From Apostichopus japonicus (taxonomy: Eukaryota; Echinodermata; Holothuroidea; Aspidochirotida; Stichopodidae), in assembly GCF_037975245.1 (NCBI RefSeq), contig NC_092577.1, positions 13,757,013-13,821,012 on the forward strand: a DNA stretch of 64,000 nucleotides, read 5' to 3'. Shown in pieces: positions 11,501 to 26,500 of the stretch. The first letter of the stretch is position 1. Each line of letters begins with the position of its first letter. The notes below the pieces were generated by a model. It saw nothing but the letters and a program-made list of their open reading frames with translations. It had not been told where the DNA came from and ran no database searches. The translations under genes and the position numbers were made by a program.

Positions 11501-14500
11501 TGAAGCTCACATATGCAATTTTAACGTATAAAATGACTGCCTCATATTTTTGTCGTAAATACATTATGATCTTGTATTTTGTTGAGCTTTATATGTTAAT
11601 AAAGCAAAAAAAAGAGGTAATGAATTATCAATTATTTTTCCAAATTCAGCTGGCATTATTCATGATCCATCCATCCAAATGTTTGCCTTTTTAATTGGTT
11701 TGTACTGTTTTGCATGCATATGTGACAAAAAATTTCATTGTCATTATTGAATTATTGCATGTCGTTGATACATCGTCAGTACTGCATAAGAGTTCGACAA
11801 TTGTTTCGTACCGAATATGTGTGAATGGAATGGTCCAAAGTTTTTGACCCGTCCTTTTGAACTTTTTTGTAATTTTGTTGTCAATTGCTTTAGTCACTAC
11901 TCCAGTTCCCTCAACAACTGGCACAAAGGTTACATCAGAGGTAACCTCTACAGGTCCACCTGAAACCACTACCTCGGGTCCATCTTCAACAGTAACCACA
12001 GGTGCCTCTACCACAGGACCAACCACCATTGTGAGTGGAGGAACTCCCAAGGAAACTACTGCACCAACAACTCCAACTCCTCCCATATTTACTGAATTAA
12101 CTACTAGTAAGTTTCACCATGAAACTTTTGCTTTGGTGAAATTCTTTTGAACTGTAGACAATGGTGTTTACCTTTCCCTACATAAATGTGACATTCACTT
12201 CATCCATCCCATCCAAGAGAAGATACTGCATTACTTACGAGGTCTTTCAATGTAAACTATTTCCTAATCTCAATAGCCAAAATTCAGCAGCTCTTGATAA
12301 CGTGCAGATACAGTATATCATATGTTTTGCATGTGCTTTGATAAGCCAATGATGTCTTCTTCGCAAGTTCCTGCTTGCAGGAGGATCTAAAATACATACA
12401 TACATGTGTTCTTATCTTCTGTCAGTCTGTGAAAGCAATTGTCAAGAAATTTCATTTACTGTTTCTTTTTGTTTACTTTTCTATTTAGGAAGTCATGTTA
12501 TGATAACTCCATAAATTCCTTGAAATTTATGGTTTAGCATTTAGCAACAGCTTCTTCTTTCTAAAAAATAAAATGTTTAAACACGAGAGAAATATTATGT
12601 TGCATGTAGCCAAGTTTGTTGGTAACGTGGTTGTCAAGCAATTGAGATAAATTAAAAAAACAAAATTGCAAGCATTTGGTGATGTTATGCATGATATTTT
12701 TGCAAATGACTAATGACACTGGTGGTGTTTACTTTGCATTGTAAAAAAAAAGTGATGCACTTGCACAAATTCATTTTTTTCACACATGCACCAGTATTTT
12801 CCTCAGAAGGTCACCATTTTATTATTTTGAAGGAAATTTAAAACATATTTTATGATTGTATTCTGAATTTCTAATAGTGGGCTGAACTTATAACCATTGG
12901 TAATGATGACTGCTGTTACATTCTTTAGTATGTAGAATCATTTGCACAGATGCAGTCACTATTTTAGCCTTAGAACTTTTCATATTTAGTGAAACAAGGT
13001 GATAAGTAACATAAATTGCAGTTGCGAATATCAGCAAAAGAAATTATGTCTTGTTAACAGAAGACAGCTTGTTCGGATGCTATTAACCAAAACGTTGTTG
13101 GACCTGTGCTTAATATGAATTCTGTGTTAAGGTCAACTGATATATACAGGGATGTGCCCCGCTGGGCAGCACAGGGCGGCCCGCCCAGCACTAAAAATTA
13201 CCGCCCAGCACTGTCCTGAAAATCGTGAATCCCGCCCAGCACTATTTTAATCTAACATCCCGACATTCCTAACAATATATTTTACAAACAAAATTTATAA
13301 ATGTTAATTGTTAGCAAAACTAGTGTATGTGCTTAAAAAGCTACACAAGTGCCAGCATTTGGCATCTGAGCACCTTCAAAAATCGAAAAAATGTCTCAAA
13401 GGGGAGGGGAACAACTCCTACCTCTTAGACCCTTCCCCCAGGATGGCGATCAGTATACCTGGCACTCAGGAAATCCTGGGCACACCCCTGTATATATATA
13501 TATGCAAATTTGTGATTAATTCAATCAGTAAAGAGGATTGGAATACTAACCACAGTGTAAAATGGTACTTGATAGATGCAGTACAGTACAGTATGTGCTG
13601 TCATAAGAATATGGACATTTCAAACAAACATATTGTATTCCTTGAGGCAGCTAGATTAAGTAAACTTGAATTCACATTAATTGATTTGTTTAAAGGTTTG
13701 TAAGATTTTATCAACCCTTCAAAGGGGGGGTTAAGTGATATTTTCTGTTTCTTATTCCTGATGCTTTGTTGTTCTTAATGTTTCTCCACTCAATTTTCTT
13801 CTGCATTCTTCTCTTTTTCCCCTTTTTCCCCTTTTTCCCCTTTTTCCCCTTTTTATAGCTCCATCACCTCCATGTAAGTACACAAATATTTATTAATATA
13901 TAATTTAGTGAAAAGTAGATAACTTATAAGGCACAAATAACTGTTTATGACTCCGATAATAGCTACTCACAATTTTGACTTATTAGTTAAAGCCAATAAT
14001 TCAAATCTCCAAAAAGGGGTGGTGGGGAGGGGGGGGGGGATCAACTATGGTCTGATATATCAGTTATTCCTTCACAAGTTTCCAATTTTTTGTTTGTTTG
14101 TGTGATCATGCCGTTGGTTTTTTGTCATGGATAGAACTATCGAAACAATCCTGACCTTCGTTACAGAGAATTTTTGGTCAATTCATCAGCTTTCAACAGA
14201 TCTGTGTTTTGAATGTCACATTTTGTACGATTCAACATCAATCCCATTTTTCATGACAGATATACTCTGTAGTATTAATTATAACATTTAGTCGATATGA
14301 TAATCTCATTTTTTTTCTCAAATTATTGCCAGTCCCCACACCATTGATGAGAGTTATTCCATTAGTCTCTCTGGATTATTTATCACATTAGATTATGTTA
14401 TATCTCATGTTATTTGTATACAGTGCAGCTAATATCTATATCACTTTGCATGCCTCGTTTATAATAGTTATATATAGTTATAATATATAGTTATAAGTTT

Positions 14501-17500
14501 ATATTTCGAATTGTTCACTTTATAACAATCCTGCACCCCAGGTTCTTGATAACAAACTGCAAACACTTGCACCTAATGGCTCAACTGTGGTGTCCATGCA
14601 TGTAGAAAGAGTATTAGATTGATCATGAGATATCATCAATATAGTTTTTACAGTGGAACGGATGCTACACCTACAGTTAAACAAAAATTAAAACTTTCTC
14701 TCTTTTAATTTAATGAATCATGTTTTTCTTGAGTCCTTCCAAAGTTTTTACAATGTATCTATTCTAAACTGAACCGCTGACCTTCTGTTGTCATCAGACA
14801 GGTCAATCTCTTTTCTTAGCAGATGGCACTAGATGTCATATGTCTCTGTTTGTCCGTATGGCTGCACAGTTTATAAATTTGTTTCTTTTTGAGGAGGAAA
14901 AAGTAACTTGCTTTGTTGCAAAAACAATGTGATGTTGACTGTGCTGATATGCAGTAAACATACAAATCATGTCTCTTCTTTGTAGAAGTGAAATCATTCC
15001 ATAGCTTGTCTTACATAAGCAGGGAAGAAAAAGTGCCTTTGTAGCAAGTTAGTTCTTTTTAGTTTCTAGAAGCTGTAAGCTAGACAGGATAATATCATAT
15101 TTGAAACAGTCTATAAGAACTTCCTATTTCAGTAAAACCTTACAAAATAATGACACAAGTTGTAATTAAGAGAAATATGTCCCTGCAAAGTTCAAGCAGT
15201 TTGTCCTAAAGCTAGTGCCAGATCTTCCTGGTGTAGCCCGAGAAAGTTCACTTCCTTTACCAACCTTGTTCTGAATTAGCTGCTCTATGGTGCTCCTCTC
15301 TGCTCCACCAATCACATTTGACATAGCCTCACATTTTAAAAATAATGATTCCAATGAGTGTAGAGTTACTCAAAATCATTGACACACCACAGAAGAGGTT
15401 TGTGTGAGCATCTTTAAGAATACTCAGATTTTGGCTTATGTTGGAGAATTTCTTAGTATTGAAAGTCCCTTGGTGTCACACGACATTTCTCAGAAAACTA
15501 TTGCTAGCTTTCACTAAATCAAGAAAAGCACATATTGAAGCAACTTTTAGATGCTATGAGAATATTTTCAGTAAGTTTAAATTCACTCAGCTCCTAGATA
15601 GCTGCCCTCAAAGCTAATAAAACATGCATTGATATAATAGTTTTGCCTTGTTATCTCAATATGTCCATAAGAAAAGGATGGTTGGTATGTTTAGACTTTT
15701 TTGAGAATGACCATATACTGTACCAGTAAAACAGAATTGAGTCTAGCTTGGTCTAAAATCCATAATTGCCCCTTTTATTTCTTGTGTGACAATTTAGGGC
15801 CAAACCCAGCTGTTACAACACAGCATACTTAAAACAGCCTTTATTCCTTTTCTAAAATTCACAAACGATGACTTTGCATATTTCCTAAAATAGGTGTGCA
15901 GGGTTTGCTGACATAAAGTGATGTAAGATAGTGACTCTGCCTACCCTAAACTGCAACTTTCACAAACTTCATTTCTCAAAAACTATGTATAGCTTTATAT
16001 CCAATAAGCTATTAGGTAACTTCTCTCTGAGCTATGAAACACATATTGATGTATCATTTTTGTGTTCTCAATGTATGTACATGCTTTTCCCAGCATATGA
16101 GCAGGCTGCTCCAAGCTGCTCCAAGCTGCTCTTGCTCAAATCCTGACAGCATTTCAACTCATTGCAGACTTATCTAGATGCATAAGTGGTGTTTTGATCT
16201 GTGACATACTGCCCAAGAGATTAAAATATTTGAAGAAAAGAAAAAGTATCAGAGTTTATTTATGAAGGAAGAGAGGGTGTCAAGAAATCATAAAGAAAGA
16301 AACTCTATATCTTGAGAAACATGTCACAAATTAGGCCAAAAAAAGGGGAACAAAAGAAAGAAAGAAAATTGTTGCAATTTAGACCTGATGGCAATTTTTG
16401 ATATGAAGGTTTCTCGAATAGAAGCTATACCACATGAGTAGAATATAACTATCGTATGATTGCAAATAGTATACTTGGTCTGGTGTAGTTGGATAAAAAC
16501 AAATCTGTTGGTAACGTTGATATGTGTCTGTGGTATGTTGATGATGTGTGTGTGTTAGTGCGGGGGTTGAGTAGCCAAAGTTTGTAGTCATATATGGTTT
16601 GCAATCATCCTCGAGGCTATGCCGCTGCCTACAATGAGGGACATATCGCTTCACAATATTTACCTACCTCGTGGCTGTTAGATACTTTCATACCACTGCT
16701 ACGACTGCCTTTATGGTCAACATGTTTACACGTGCCACCAATTGCAGAATTGTAGAAACTCGTCACCACCTTCAAGCCCATCTCATGAATATGACTGTAA
16801 GTATGTCTTCATCCTTCCTCCATTATTCCTTTACCATACTGCTTCATAAGAAACCTATATGCATATATATGATTTAAGGTGCTTTAGCAAGCTGCTTTCA
16901 ACAGGTTTGCAATCAAATCCAAAAGAGCAATAAACCCTTTAGAAACCGATTAAACAACCTAATCAAAATTATCTTTCACTTTAATTTAAAAATTCCAACC
17001 GTCCCTTTTACTAAGGGTACAATATTTTGTTTTCCTGCACGGTACATTCCATCAAATGTCGGCTATTTCTTTTTTTGCTAGCTTTGTAGTGGAAAATATG
17101 ATGACTGATTACCTAAAACATAACAAAATAAAAATGATTTTCATTGAATGGTAATCAAACATGAATTACATCCAAATTGTCTCTTTCTGTACGTCCATGA
17201 ATGCAAATTAGCCGAGAAACATCGGAATCTGTTCCACTTTGAATTTTGTACAAATATCCAGAAACACATTAATAAAATAGTTTAGATAAAAGAAAAACGA
17301 TTATTGGAATGTACTTAATGCATCTTAAAACCGAAAGGAATTTGATAACAAAGGAGGAGAAACTCACAATTTCTGATATAAATATGAGATGGTTTACTTG
17401 TCTGTCATTGACATTGATAAGTTATCTTTGTACAGGAGAGAATGAAGGAATGCGTGCTAACTTAGCTCAAAGCTTTGCCTCAAAAGTGTCAATTTGCTTT

Positions 17501-20500
17501 TGAAAGTTATTTGAATACATTCCTTACCAAGCAGTTTGCTATCACCTTAGTTACTATTTGCATTTATATACAGTTTGATAGGCTTCCATTTTATAGATAC
17601 ATGTCATGTTAGCTTCTCTCATACCGCAGTTGTACTAACCATTTTAGATTAACCTCTTCCCTACTGTATATTTTTAGGTTAGGCACTTTTCTGTATATTT
17701 CATACTAGCTTTGTGCATACCACAGTCTTACTGTACTTAACCATATTAGTTTTATTTCCTACAAGAGTACATAGGAAACAGTGTGAAAGTTATCTCTTAT
17801 ACTGTAGCTTATTGTTATGCAGTAAGAAATCTTTGTACGTATTTGTAGTATGAGGCCTTTGAATGATAGCTGCTGTAGGTGTTAACAAATACAATTTTTT
17901 AAGTTCATAAGTTGAGGTAAGAGGTATGGTATCTTACATAAGAAACTACATGGTAGGAAGTACAATGATTTGCTGCTGGTATCAAAGAAGCCATTTATGG
18001 AGGGCATGATTAAAGGAAGTATAATCTTATATTTTATCTGTGTTGCCAAATTACTATACAATTTACTGCTATCAGAGATCAGACTTGTTCTTTGAGACTT
18101 TTGTTGAACCTGTTTTAATTGTCTTCTAGTAAGTTGCACCTCATTAACAATTTTTTTCCAAAAACAGTTATGTGACAATCTAAAAGAGGGTGCATTTTTA
18201 TCAAGTGGCACATCTATAAACATATCAACATCACGGTCGGAGGTCTACATACCATTTGCCGAAATATGAAATGAATATTTCCTGATATTTAACTTTGAAA
18301 GTTACATCATCAAAGTAAAAAAAAAACACAAAGATATGGTTCAATTGAATAGGTACTGCTTCAGTAAGGTCCCCAATTTTCATTTACTGCCCCTGGAAGT
18401 TTCCTGAATAAGCAAAGAAATCAGACAAAAATAGCGATGCAATAGAATAATCTGCTTTTCAACATTGGCTAGCAACTTCGAATTGACAACAAGAAAAGAA
18501 GAAAAAGGAATGGAAAAGCAAAAAGAAAAGAAAACAGCTGCTCCCACCCTCCTACTGGCTTGATGATTGGATGAGCCATACTATAAATAATAGCTGTAAA
18601 TTAAAAAAAAAATAGCTATAAATAATAGCTATAAATTATAGCTGCAGTATTTTCAAAAGTGTATAACTTGTGATTTCAAATGGTAAGATATCTTTATTGA
18701 CTATAGACATGCCATAAGGATCTTGAAAGCTGGAGATATTACTGCAGATATACGTTACATCTCAACAATTTAGGATTATATGAAGCTAACCATTTTATTT
18801 TACTTTTAGGTGAATGCATGGGCTATGGTGATCCCCATTATTATGACTTCAATGGAAATCATTTCGATCACCAGGGAAATTGTACATATGTATTGGCCCG
18901 TGACACAAGCCAGAACCCCCCACTGTACTCGGTTTATATCAACAACGTTCCTTGTGTTGACTTTCCTGGAACAACATGCCCAAAGGAGTTGATTGTAGAA
19001 GCTCTCGGACATAGGATTTATATGCTACCAAATTTCACAGAGAATTATGTAAGTAAATTGGAATGTTTGTTTGCCTTGAATGAAAACAGTAGGGTAAAAT
19101 GATTTACAGGAAAGAGTCTTGTATTCAATTATCTGTGAAGTTTAAAAGAGTGGTATGCTATGGTTTTCATTGGTAAGAGTTACCATACCCTGGATTGACA
19201 GCTGGAAGAGCTAAATCGACTGACTGATGAAGTAGCTAAGGAGACATTTTACCCAGATGTAAGAAACAAAAGGTCCAAGTATTACCTTTAATACCCAATT
19301 ACTTGGACCTAATCTGAAACTAATACATATACAACTATTAAAGAGGAGACAAAAACCCTATTATCAGTAAAAAAAAATTCACTAAAAACTCTTGCTTATA
19401 GAAATCTTGCTCAGTTTGTGAGATATCCTAGCTGAATGGTCAAGTCTGGTGGCTCTCATATTGTAAACCTGTGTTTTCAAGGTGCCACTAGGGTCTAAAT
19501 TCTTTTACTCCCCCAGTCCCCCCCTCCCCCAGTACCACCTCTCCCTTATTTGTAAGTGTGGATTGGAAGCTTTATTCATAATATTGGTAGTGGGCTTCCT
19601 GGGCATATCCAAATAAGATACCTTTTGATAAATTTGATGGATTGTAGGTCTTTGTTGGTGACAGCGCAGTGCAGGCTGTATATGTTACATACGGTTGAGA
19701 GGTATGATGGTTTAACTGTGTATGGTTTAATGTATGTGTCTGTTTTACAGGAACCCCATGTCAGAGTGGATGGTAAGGTGAAGATACCTCCCTTAGAAGC
19801 AGAGGATTTTAGTATCATCAGTGGCGGCCTATTTACCGTTGTTTACTTTCCATCGATTGAACTGGAGGTCCGATTTGTGCCTGTTGACTTCCATTATTTC
19901 AGAGTGGTTGTTCCTGGAAAATTCAGGGGTTACACAGAAGGCCTTTGTGGTAAGCAGTTTTGTTTTGTTTTCTGAAACCTTGTATCATAACATTCCTAAA
20001 AAAAGTTTGGACTTGTAGTAGGTGATCAAACATTCTAATGATGTGACCATGCGTCATAATCAATGTTACCCTTCTTTTAGTTTTAACAACTAGTTTTCTT
20101 TCTCATATATGAGATCATTGAAGAATGGTTGGTAACTTGGTTCTCTTCTCAGATCTGCATTGGTACTACTCACTTATTCCAACATGGATGGATACTATTC
20201 AAACTGAAATTGAGAACTTTTGTAATTATTATACCGTTTAAGCAAAAGAAAATGTTTACATGTCCACACATTTCTTTATTTCTTCTAATTCACAAATATT
20301 GAAAATTTCATATTGTCAGAAAACAAACCCCCATATACACTGCACATCTGGAGATATGAGAGCTAAGGTCAATGGTTCTTCAGTTGTTTGCTGGGATTCT
20401 GACTTTTAACTCATTTTTGACAGACACTAGATAGCTACCCATCATTTATCTTTGTCTCACTTTTAACATTTCATCTCAAATGTTGCAATTTTACTTAGTA

Positions 20501-23500
20501 CTCAGTGTTGTATTGCTGTGATTTCATCTGATAGGAAATTGCGGGGTAAATGACACATCCTGTGAAGTCGATGACACATGTTGCGATTGGATCCATCCCC
20601 CGGAAGATAAAGCCAGATGTTGTGGAGGAGAGGCACCTCCGCCATGTGTGCCCGATGAGGGGCAAAGAGAGTGGTGCACAAACATACTCCAACCCATCTT
20701 TGAGGAATGTTGGGAGTTTGTTGACCCAAACCCTTACATTGAGAATTGTTTGACTGATACATGTATTTCAAGCAATATGACCTGCTGGGGATTTGAACAG
20801 TATGTGGAAGAATGCAGCTATCATGGTGTCTGTGTCGACTGGAGAAACGATACATTCTGTCGTGAGTGATTTAAGATATTTGTTCTTTTGCAAAATTATT
20901 CTGCTTTCTCTGTAAAGTGCCTTGAGCAGTGACATTTGTCTACTGATTTGGCGCTATATAAGTCTCATTTATTATTATCATTATTATTTGTCGAACATGC
21001 CTGCAGTTTACTTTTTAAAACCATGCTGTGATGTAGGGAAATGTTGTAGCCTCTCCTGATTAACAAACGAGGAGAATTGCCATAAATATTTCTGTAATTC
21101 TAGAACTGGTCAAAACATGATTGAATGCTTTACTTTTGGCGCCAATGCATCTTTTTATAGAGCTACATTATTATAGATTATTTGAGCAGAAATAGGCCTA
21201 CAGTAGCTGCCCAAACTAATATGAATTTTTCAATTTTTTTCAATTATGTCTTTTTCAATACATCTCACTATCTACAAGACACGGATTGTCACATGTACAG
21301 TTGTGAATTTTAGATTGATGTATCAACGTTTTACCTTCAAAACTTCACTGCATTTCCCAACAATCATGGCTAGTGTTAGTGTTTGTTGCATTTTTGGTAA
21401 AAAAAAAAGGAAACAAGTATCACATTTCTCTAGGTAGGGGTATGTGGGCATTACAGTCACATATGATTGGCTAAGTATGTTCTTTTAATGTTTTAAAAGC
21501 GATTGGAATTTCGGTATTATTGATGTGGAAATGGAGGGTTCACTCAAAAAACCCTGTAAATTTTTTCTGTATCTAGGTCCCATTTTCTAAATATATTCCA
21601 TAACACATGTAGTCATATCACAATAGAACTTAAATCAATACTCTCTAGGAAGCCATCCTTATTACTTTACATTGTAAATCTGTATTGTTCAATATTGTTT
21701 CTTTGTTGTCTTCTTGTATGTTTAGCTTGGGAATGCCCACCCGGTCAAATTTTCAGAGAGTGTGTGTGTCCCGAGGAAGACCCCTACCGTACCTGCTCTG
21801 ATTGGGAGCATGGAAATCTAGAAGAGTGTCACACTAGTCCAGTCGATGGATGTTTCTGCGAAACTGGAACTTTCTTGGATGAAAACGATAATTGTGCTCC
21901 ATGTCGTGAGTATTGTTATACATCATTGTACTAAATATAATTATTAGCTTATGCCATAAATTACGGTGTATCACTGGTTATGAGGATGATGATGATGATT
22001 TAGGAATATCATTAGGGAAGCCTCACATTGATGCTCTTGTATCATCACCGCACAACAGGATTAATGAAACTGGCCGCTATGCACTTATTATTTGCTTCTG
22101 TTTGATCAATTAGAACAAAAACTAATGCATTTTCAAACACCATCTGAGTTATGCTGTATAACTATAACCCTGAAATTTTAAACCGCATTTAAACTAGAGA
22201 GGAGATAAATAGACATTTCTTTGGACCTACTTGCGAGTGTGCAAGCATACATATATTATAGGTCCTTTTAATGAGTGCATTGTATCTTCAGCAACCTCTA
22301 TTAAACTATACGAGATGATAGACCATATGCTGAAAACACAGTGGTGTAAGATCAATCTAGGTTCGTTAATTCAGATTGCTCACAGAAAAGGGATAGTGTA
22401 CGGTGAGATATAATAGATGCATATATATTTACTTCACACTTAATCCTCGAGACAATTTCAAAAGTTAAATAGCCAAGTAAAATGCTGAATGGATTTGTTA
22501 TTGTTTGCATACCACTGATCCAAATGGATTTGCAGTTCCTAGCATTGAAGATTAAATGTGGAGATACATGGACTGCCCAGGGAAAACACCAAAAACTATA
22601 TAGATTAGTATCAATATCTTACAATAGGTAGGCCTCTGCAAATTATGACTAACAATATATATTTAATAACAATCCAGACTTAAGTTTTAATTCTAATACC
22701 AGATATTAATATTTTCTTGCCACAATGGTTGACAGATGATTTCTGATGATTTTATTGTCTTCAACGTTAAGTACTTCTTGGAAAAATTGCGGCATTTTCA
22801 TATATACTGGTTGTGCAAAGAGTTTGCCGTCAAATGTCGATTGCTGGTAACATTAATTATACCCTTTAAAGGTAGTGTACTGTTTGTACTATAGGGTAGC
22901 ATATAGATTGTGTTATCATCCTAACTGTATGCCCCTTGTTGCTCATCTCTGACTATGGACAATTTAAATTGTACTTGAAACAACCTCAATCATTTCATTA
23001 TTTCGGACACTAAAATCAATTGCAATACTCCTAAATATAATAGGGTTCAAACAGAGTGTTCACTTGGAAGTAATCTGGTTAATAGGTATCTAGATTCTGA
23101 TTCTGATATCTCTGCTCTGTGTCTTTCTGAGAGCTGGATGTCATACATACAATGTTCAATGCAGCAGACAAACATTACATTTAGCCTGTGAATTATTTTC
23201 CCCAAATCTTTGATTTCACCACTTACTGCAAAATTTCTTCTACAAAAGACATGTTCACTATGCTGGTATTTCATGAATGACATTTCATAGATTAGGAGGA
23301 TTTACACATGGTTTCATGACCACATGGCATTTATGGCTTATAACAGTGAAAGACATGACATATAGCACTAGTAAACTAGATTGGTAATGTATGTAGAACA
23401 TCCAGCGACAATGTCTGCAAAAATGCCCATCTGAAGTACATTGTAGAACTCCATTAAACTTTAATATCTCCTTCCAGTCTCATGAACTTGAATTATAAAA

Positions 23501-26500
23501 TTCTATTCTGAAGTTTATGTAGCTTTTCATCACAGCCTTTTTACACAATAGTGACATGAATGTTGTCTTTAGTGCTAACTGAGTTGTTTAAATTGGGAAT
23601 ATACCTGTGTAATGTCTCTGGGATCCTTGCGTGCATGTGAGTGTGACTCACTATGAAACTTTTTCACTGTGCATTACAATGGGTCGCGGCAATCATGGGA
23701 GGATCATCAATGAGTGTCTTTGTGAGGCTTGCCTTAGCCTATTGTTACAGTTATAATTGCTTTCTTCTGAAGTATGTCAAGTGGTGAAAGATTTATAACT
23801 GTTAGTGTCTGACTGATCATATGACTCCATGTTGCAAACCATGTCATAACAATGAGAAATTCTAGGCAGTTACCATGGCTATCTTTCAAATGAATACCAT
23901 ACATTTCATTTTTGATTGCGAATGGTACAAGAGAAAAACATTCTAAAACATCAGCCAGTACCACCTATCATTCTTGGAAAGTTGCAATGGGAAGTAAATG
24001 CTAAGTACAACAGTGCATTTGAATATCCTTTTATATACATATGAAATTTTAAAGTGAAGATTGTGTATCCATCCAATAAAACCTGCCTGTACAACTGTGA
24101 TGACATGTTTTCATTGTTTTACTATTTTTGGCAGAGCAGTTAGACCACTGAAATCATTTTAGAGCTTTTACTTGTGCCCTGACTGATCAATTTCTCAAAC
24201 ACAGCTGTATTAAAGTTATAGTCTGTTTTGATACCATTTGAAATATAACCAATACATACTCCTCAAAATTTGCATCAGTGTTTCAGAGTATATCACAAGT
24301 TAATATTGTAGACTTAAGTTTCATTTCTTGTGAAAAATGCTGAATAGATATATTTCGATACATTGGTCATATTGTGCTATCAGTCTTTTGCATCAAATAT
24401 TTTATCTTCTTTCAATATGTTAAGAATGTTTATAAGTAACAATATGCAAGCAAGCTATTCAAACATTTGCATACCATAAAAAAGTTGCTATTTTACAGCA
24501 TTACATTAGACCAAACCCATTACTTACAGAGATAACAAATTGTATTCCTTTATGATCATTGGAGTGGAAATGTCCAAATCTAATCACTTGTAGCTGCTTG
24601 TTGTGGCGGTATCTAACCTTATGCACTCTCACCTAAAGGTTGCAAGTAATAGCTTATTTGCGTATGTCATAGGTTACGGAAGTATAATAAAAGTTAATAT
24701 CAATTTATGTCTGTTACACATTTGTAGAAATATAATAAATATTCTGTTCTCAAACTTTATAGCAGTCCATTGAAGGAGTGCAGTGTTCTACTTTTTTGTT
24801 TGTCTAAATTGTATCTTTTATGTATTTTCAAGCTGAAAGTTGTGTTACTTGAAACAGAAGAGATTATTTGTTCTTACAAGTAGTGTACAACTTTTCAAAG
24901 TTTTGTACATAACTTTGTGTCAGGGTGGTATGGACACTAGCTCCTGTTGAAATTGTTTAAAACTTCTCTTACTAGTTCTGCTTCACTTGGCTTCATCAAA
25001 TTTAAAAAAAAACAAAGATAGACTTGTGGAATAACGATAAGCTTGACTTATGGTTACACAAATGTACATGATCAATGGTATTTAGCAACAAAATGTAAAA
25101 GATCTATTCTTCTGAACAGAAAAGCACTATTCATTCTCCTGAAATTGATGCTTTCTGAAACCATCTAATTCTGTTAACATTTAAATATTTCCACTATTTT
25201 TTGGGGTTCTGGTTTTGACACAATAGGATGATTTAAAATTTGAGAATGTCTATTGTTGATTTATTAACGGTGTAAACATGTCACAAACTATGCAACTTAA
25301 GCAGGTAGCTTAAACAAAAGCAACATGTGTATGAAAAATTGATATTTTTCATCAAAGCTTCATAAAAAAGAACTCAAAAATATACATGTGATTCTACTTA
25401 TATGCTGATCCTACTTATATGCTTGTTATACATGGAGAATTGCGTACATATTGTTAATAGCCATAGAAGGAAGGCAGATATTTTTCTGGCTCAGCTTGGT
25501 GTTGGTTAGTAAAGTTCTTTAGGTTAATATATTGAAGAAACAAGTAACATCTTATTTTGGTATTTTGAAATTTCAAGAAGAAGTGTGTCAAGAACTAAGA
25601 AGTGTGTCAAGAACTTCTTTACATCAAAACAAGTTGCTTTTCCCTTTGTTAAATTTCACTCTTTTTCTGTTAAAGCTATATCAAGTACTTTAGCACCTGT
25701 CGTGACTCTAACAGGACCCGTGAAAACCGAACCACAACAAGGCAAGGCAACATTCTTTTCATGCATAATCCACTTCATCATCAGTGATCATCTTTAATAT
25801 TGGAAACTTTAATTTCTTTGCTCTATATTCTTTTAAACCATTTTAACCATTTTACCCATTTATGATGTCCATTACTAAGGCAAGGTTTTCTTTATGGCTT
25901 CAGTAGTTAACATCATCAGTAAAATGAAGCAGTAGCATCCCATGCAAAGCTGCCTTTGGTAACAAGGTAAACTGGGCTATAATTTCCATTCTCTTACCTA
26001 CCCTACAAACCGTTGCTGTTAAATCATATTTGATAATGATACTTTCATTATTTGGGAAGTGTATAGAGCCAATTACTAGCATCTATAGACAAATTGCAGT
26101 TGAAAGTGCCCCTGCATGGTTATCTTGTGATATGTACCGCAGTAAAGAGAACGCTGTCACCTATTCTGCTGGTGAGAGTGGGATGCAAACTGTTGTACAC
26201 ATGGTTCTGATTTGTTTGTGTGATCCTCTGGTGATTTCTGTTTATTTTCTGTATATTTCTCAATGTATATCCTCACAGGGATACGAACATCAACAGCAAC
26301 TGAAGAATACAACACCCCTTCACCGTCCAGCTTGGTATCAACTTCTACAAGATCAACATCATCCTCAACATCATCATCAACATCAACTTCCCCTTCATTT
26401 ACCTTGACTTCTTTTACTAGTATTTCTGAAACGTCACCAGCTACTTTTACGCTGACATCCCCGATATCCTTTACCCAAACATCCCCAAAAGGCACATCAT

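Larger units (their letters stand above)
12107..13858 (+). other. Intron between Thr-rich exon and microexon
   Basis: GT-AG intron, phase 1. It holds a hAT-like element with inverted ends (13147-13490) and ends in an unusual 9-bp pyrimidine repeat (13811-13854). Confidence 0.8.
13874..18809 (+). other. Intron between microexon and VWD 2
   Basis: GT-AG intron of 4.9 kb, phase 1. It holds a G-rich run (14016-14039), AT-rich TTATAGTTATA repeats near 14455-14505, a 10-bp GCTGCTCCAA repeat (16105-16130) and TATAAATAATAGC repeats (18581-18645). A possible exon at 16682-16796 was rejected because its phases do not fit. No other gene was recognised. Confidence 0.8.

Noticed and set aside
15470-16100. 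Weak similarity between segments near 15480-15670 and 15940-16090
   Set aside because: Only short scattered words match (for example TTTCTCA-AAAACTAT and CATATTGA), too little to call a duplication by eye.
16682-16796. Possible exon between GTTAG and GTAAGTATG
   Set aside because: The frame that is open would require entry in phase 2 and exit in phase 0, which cannot join its neighbours; no domain is seen.
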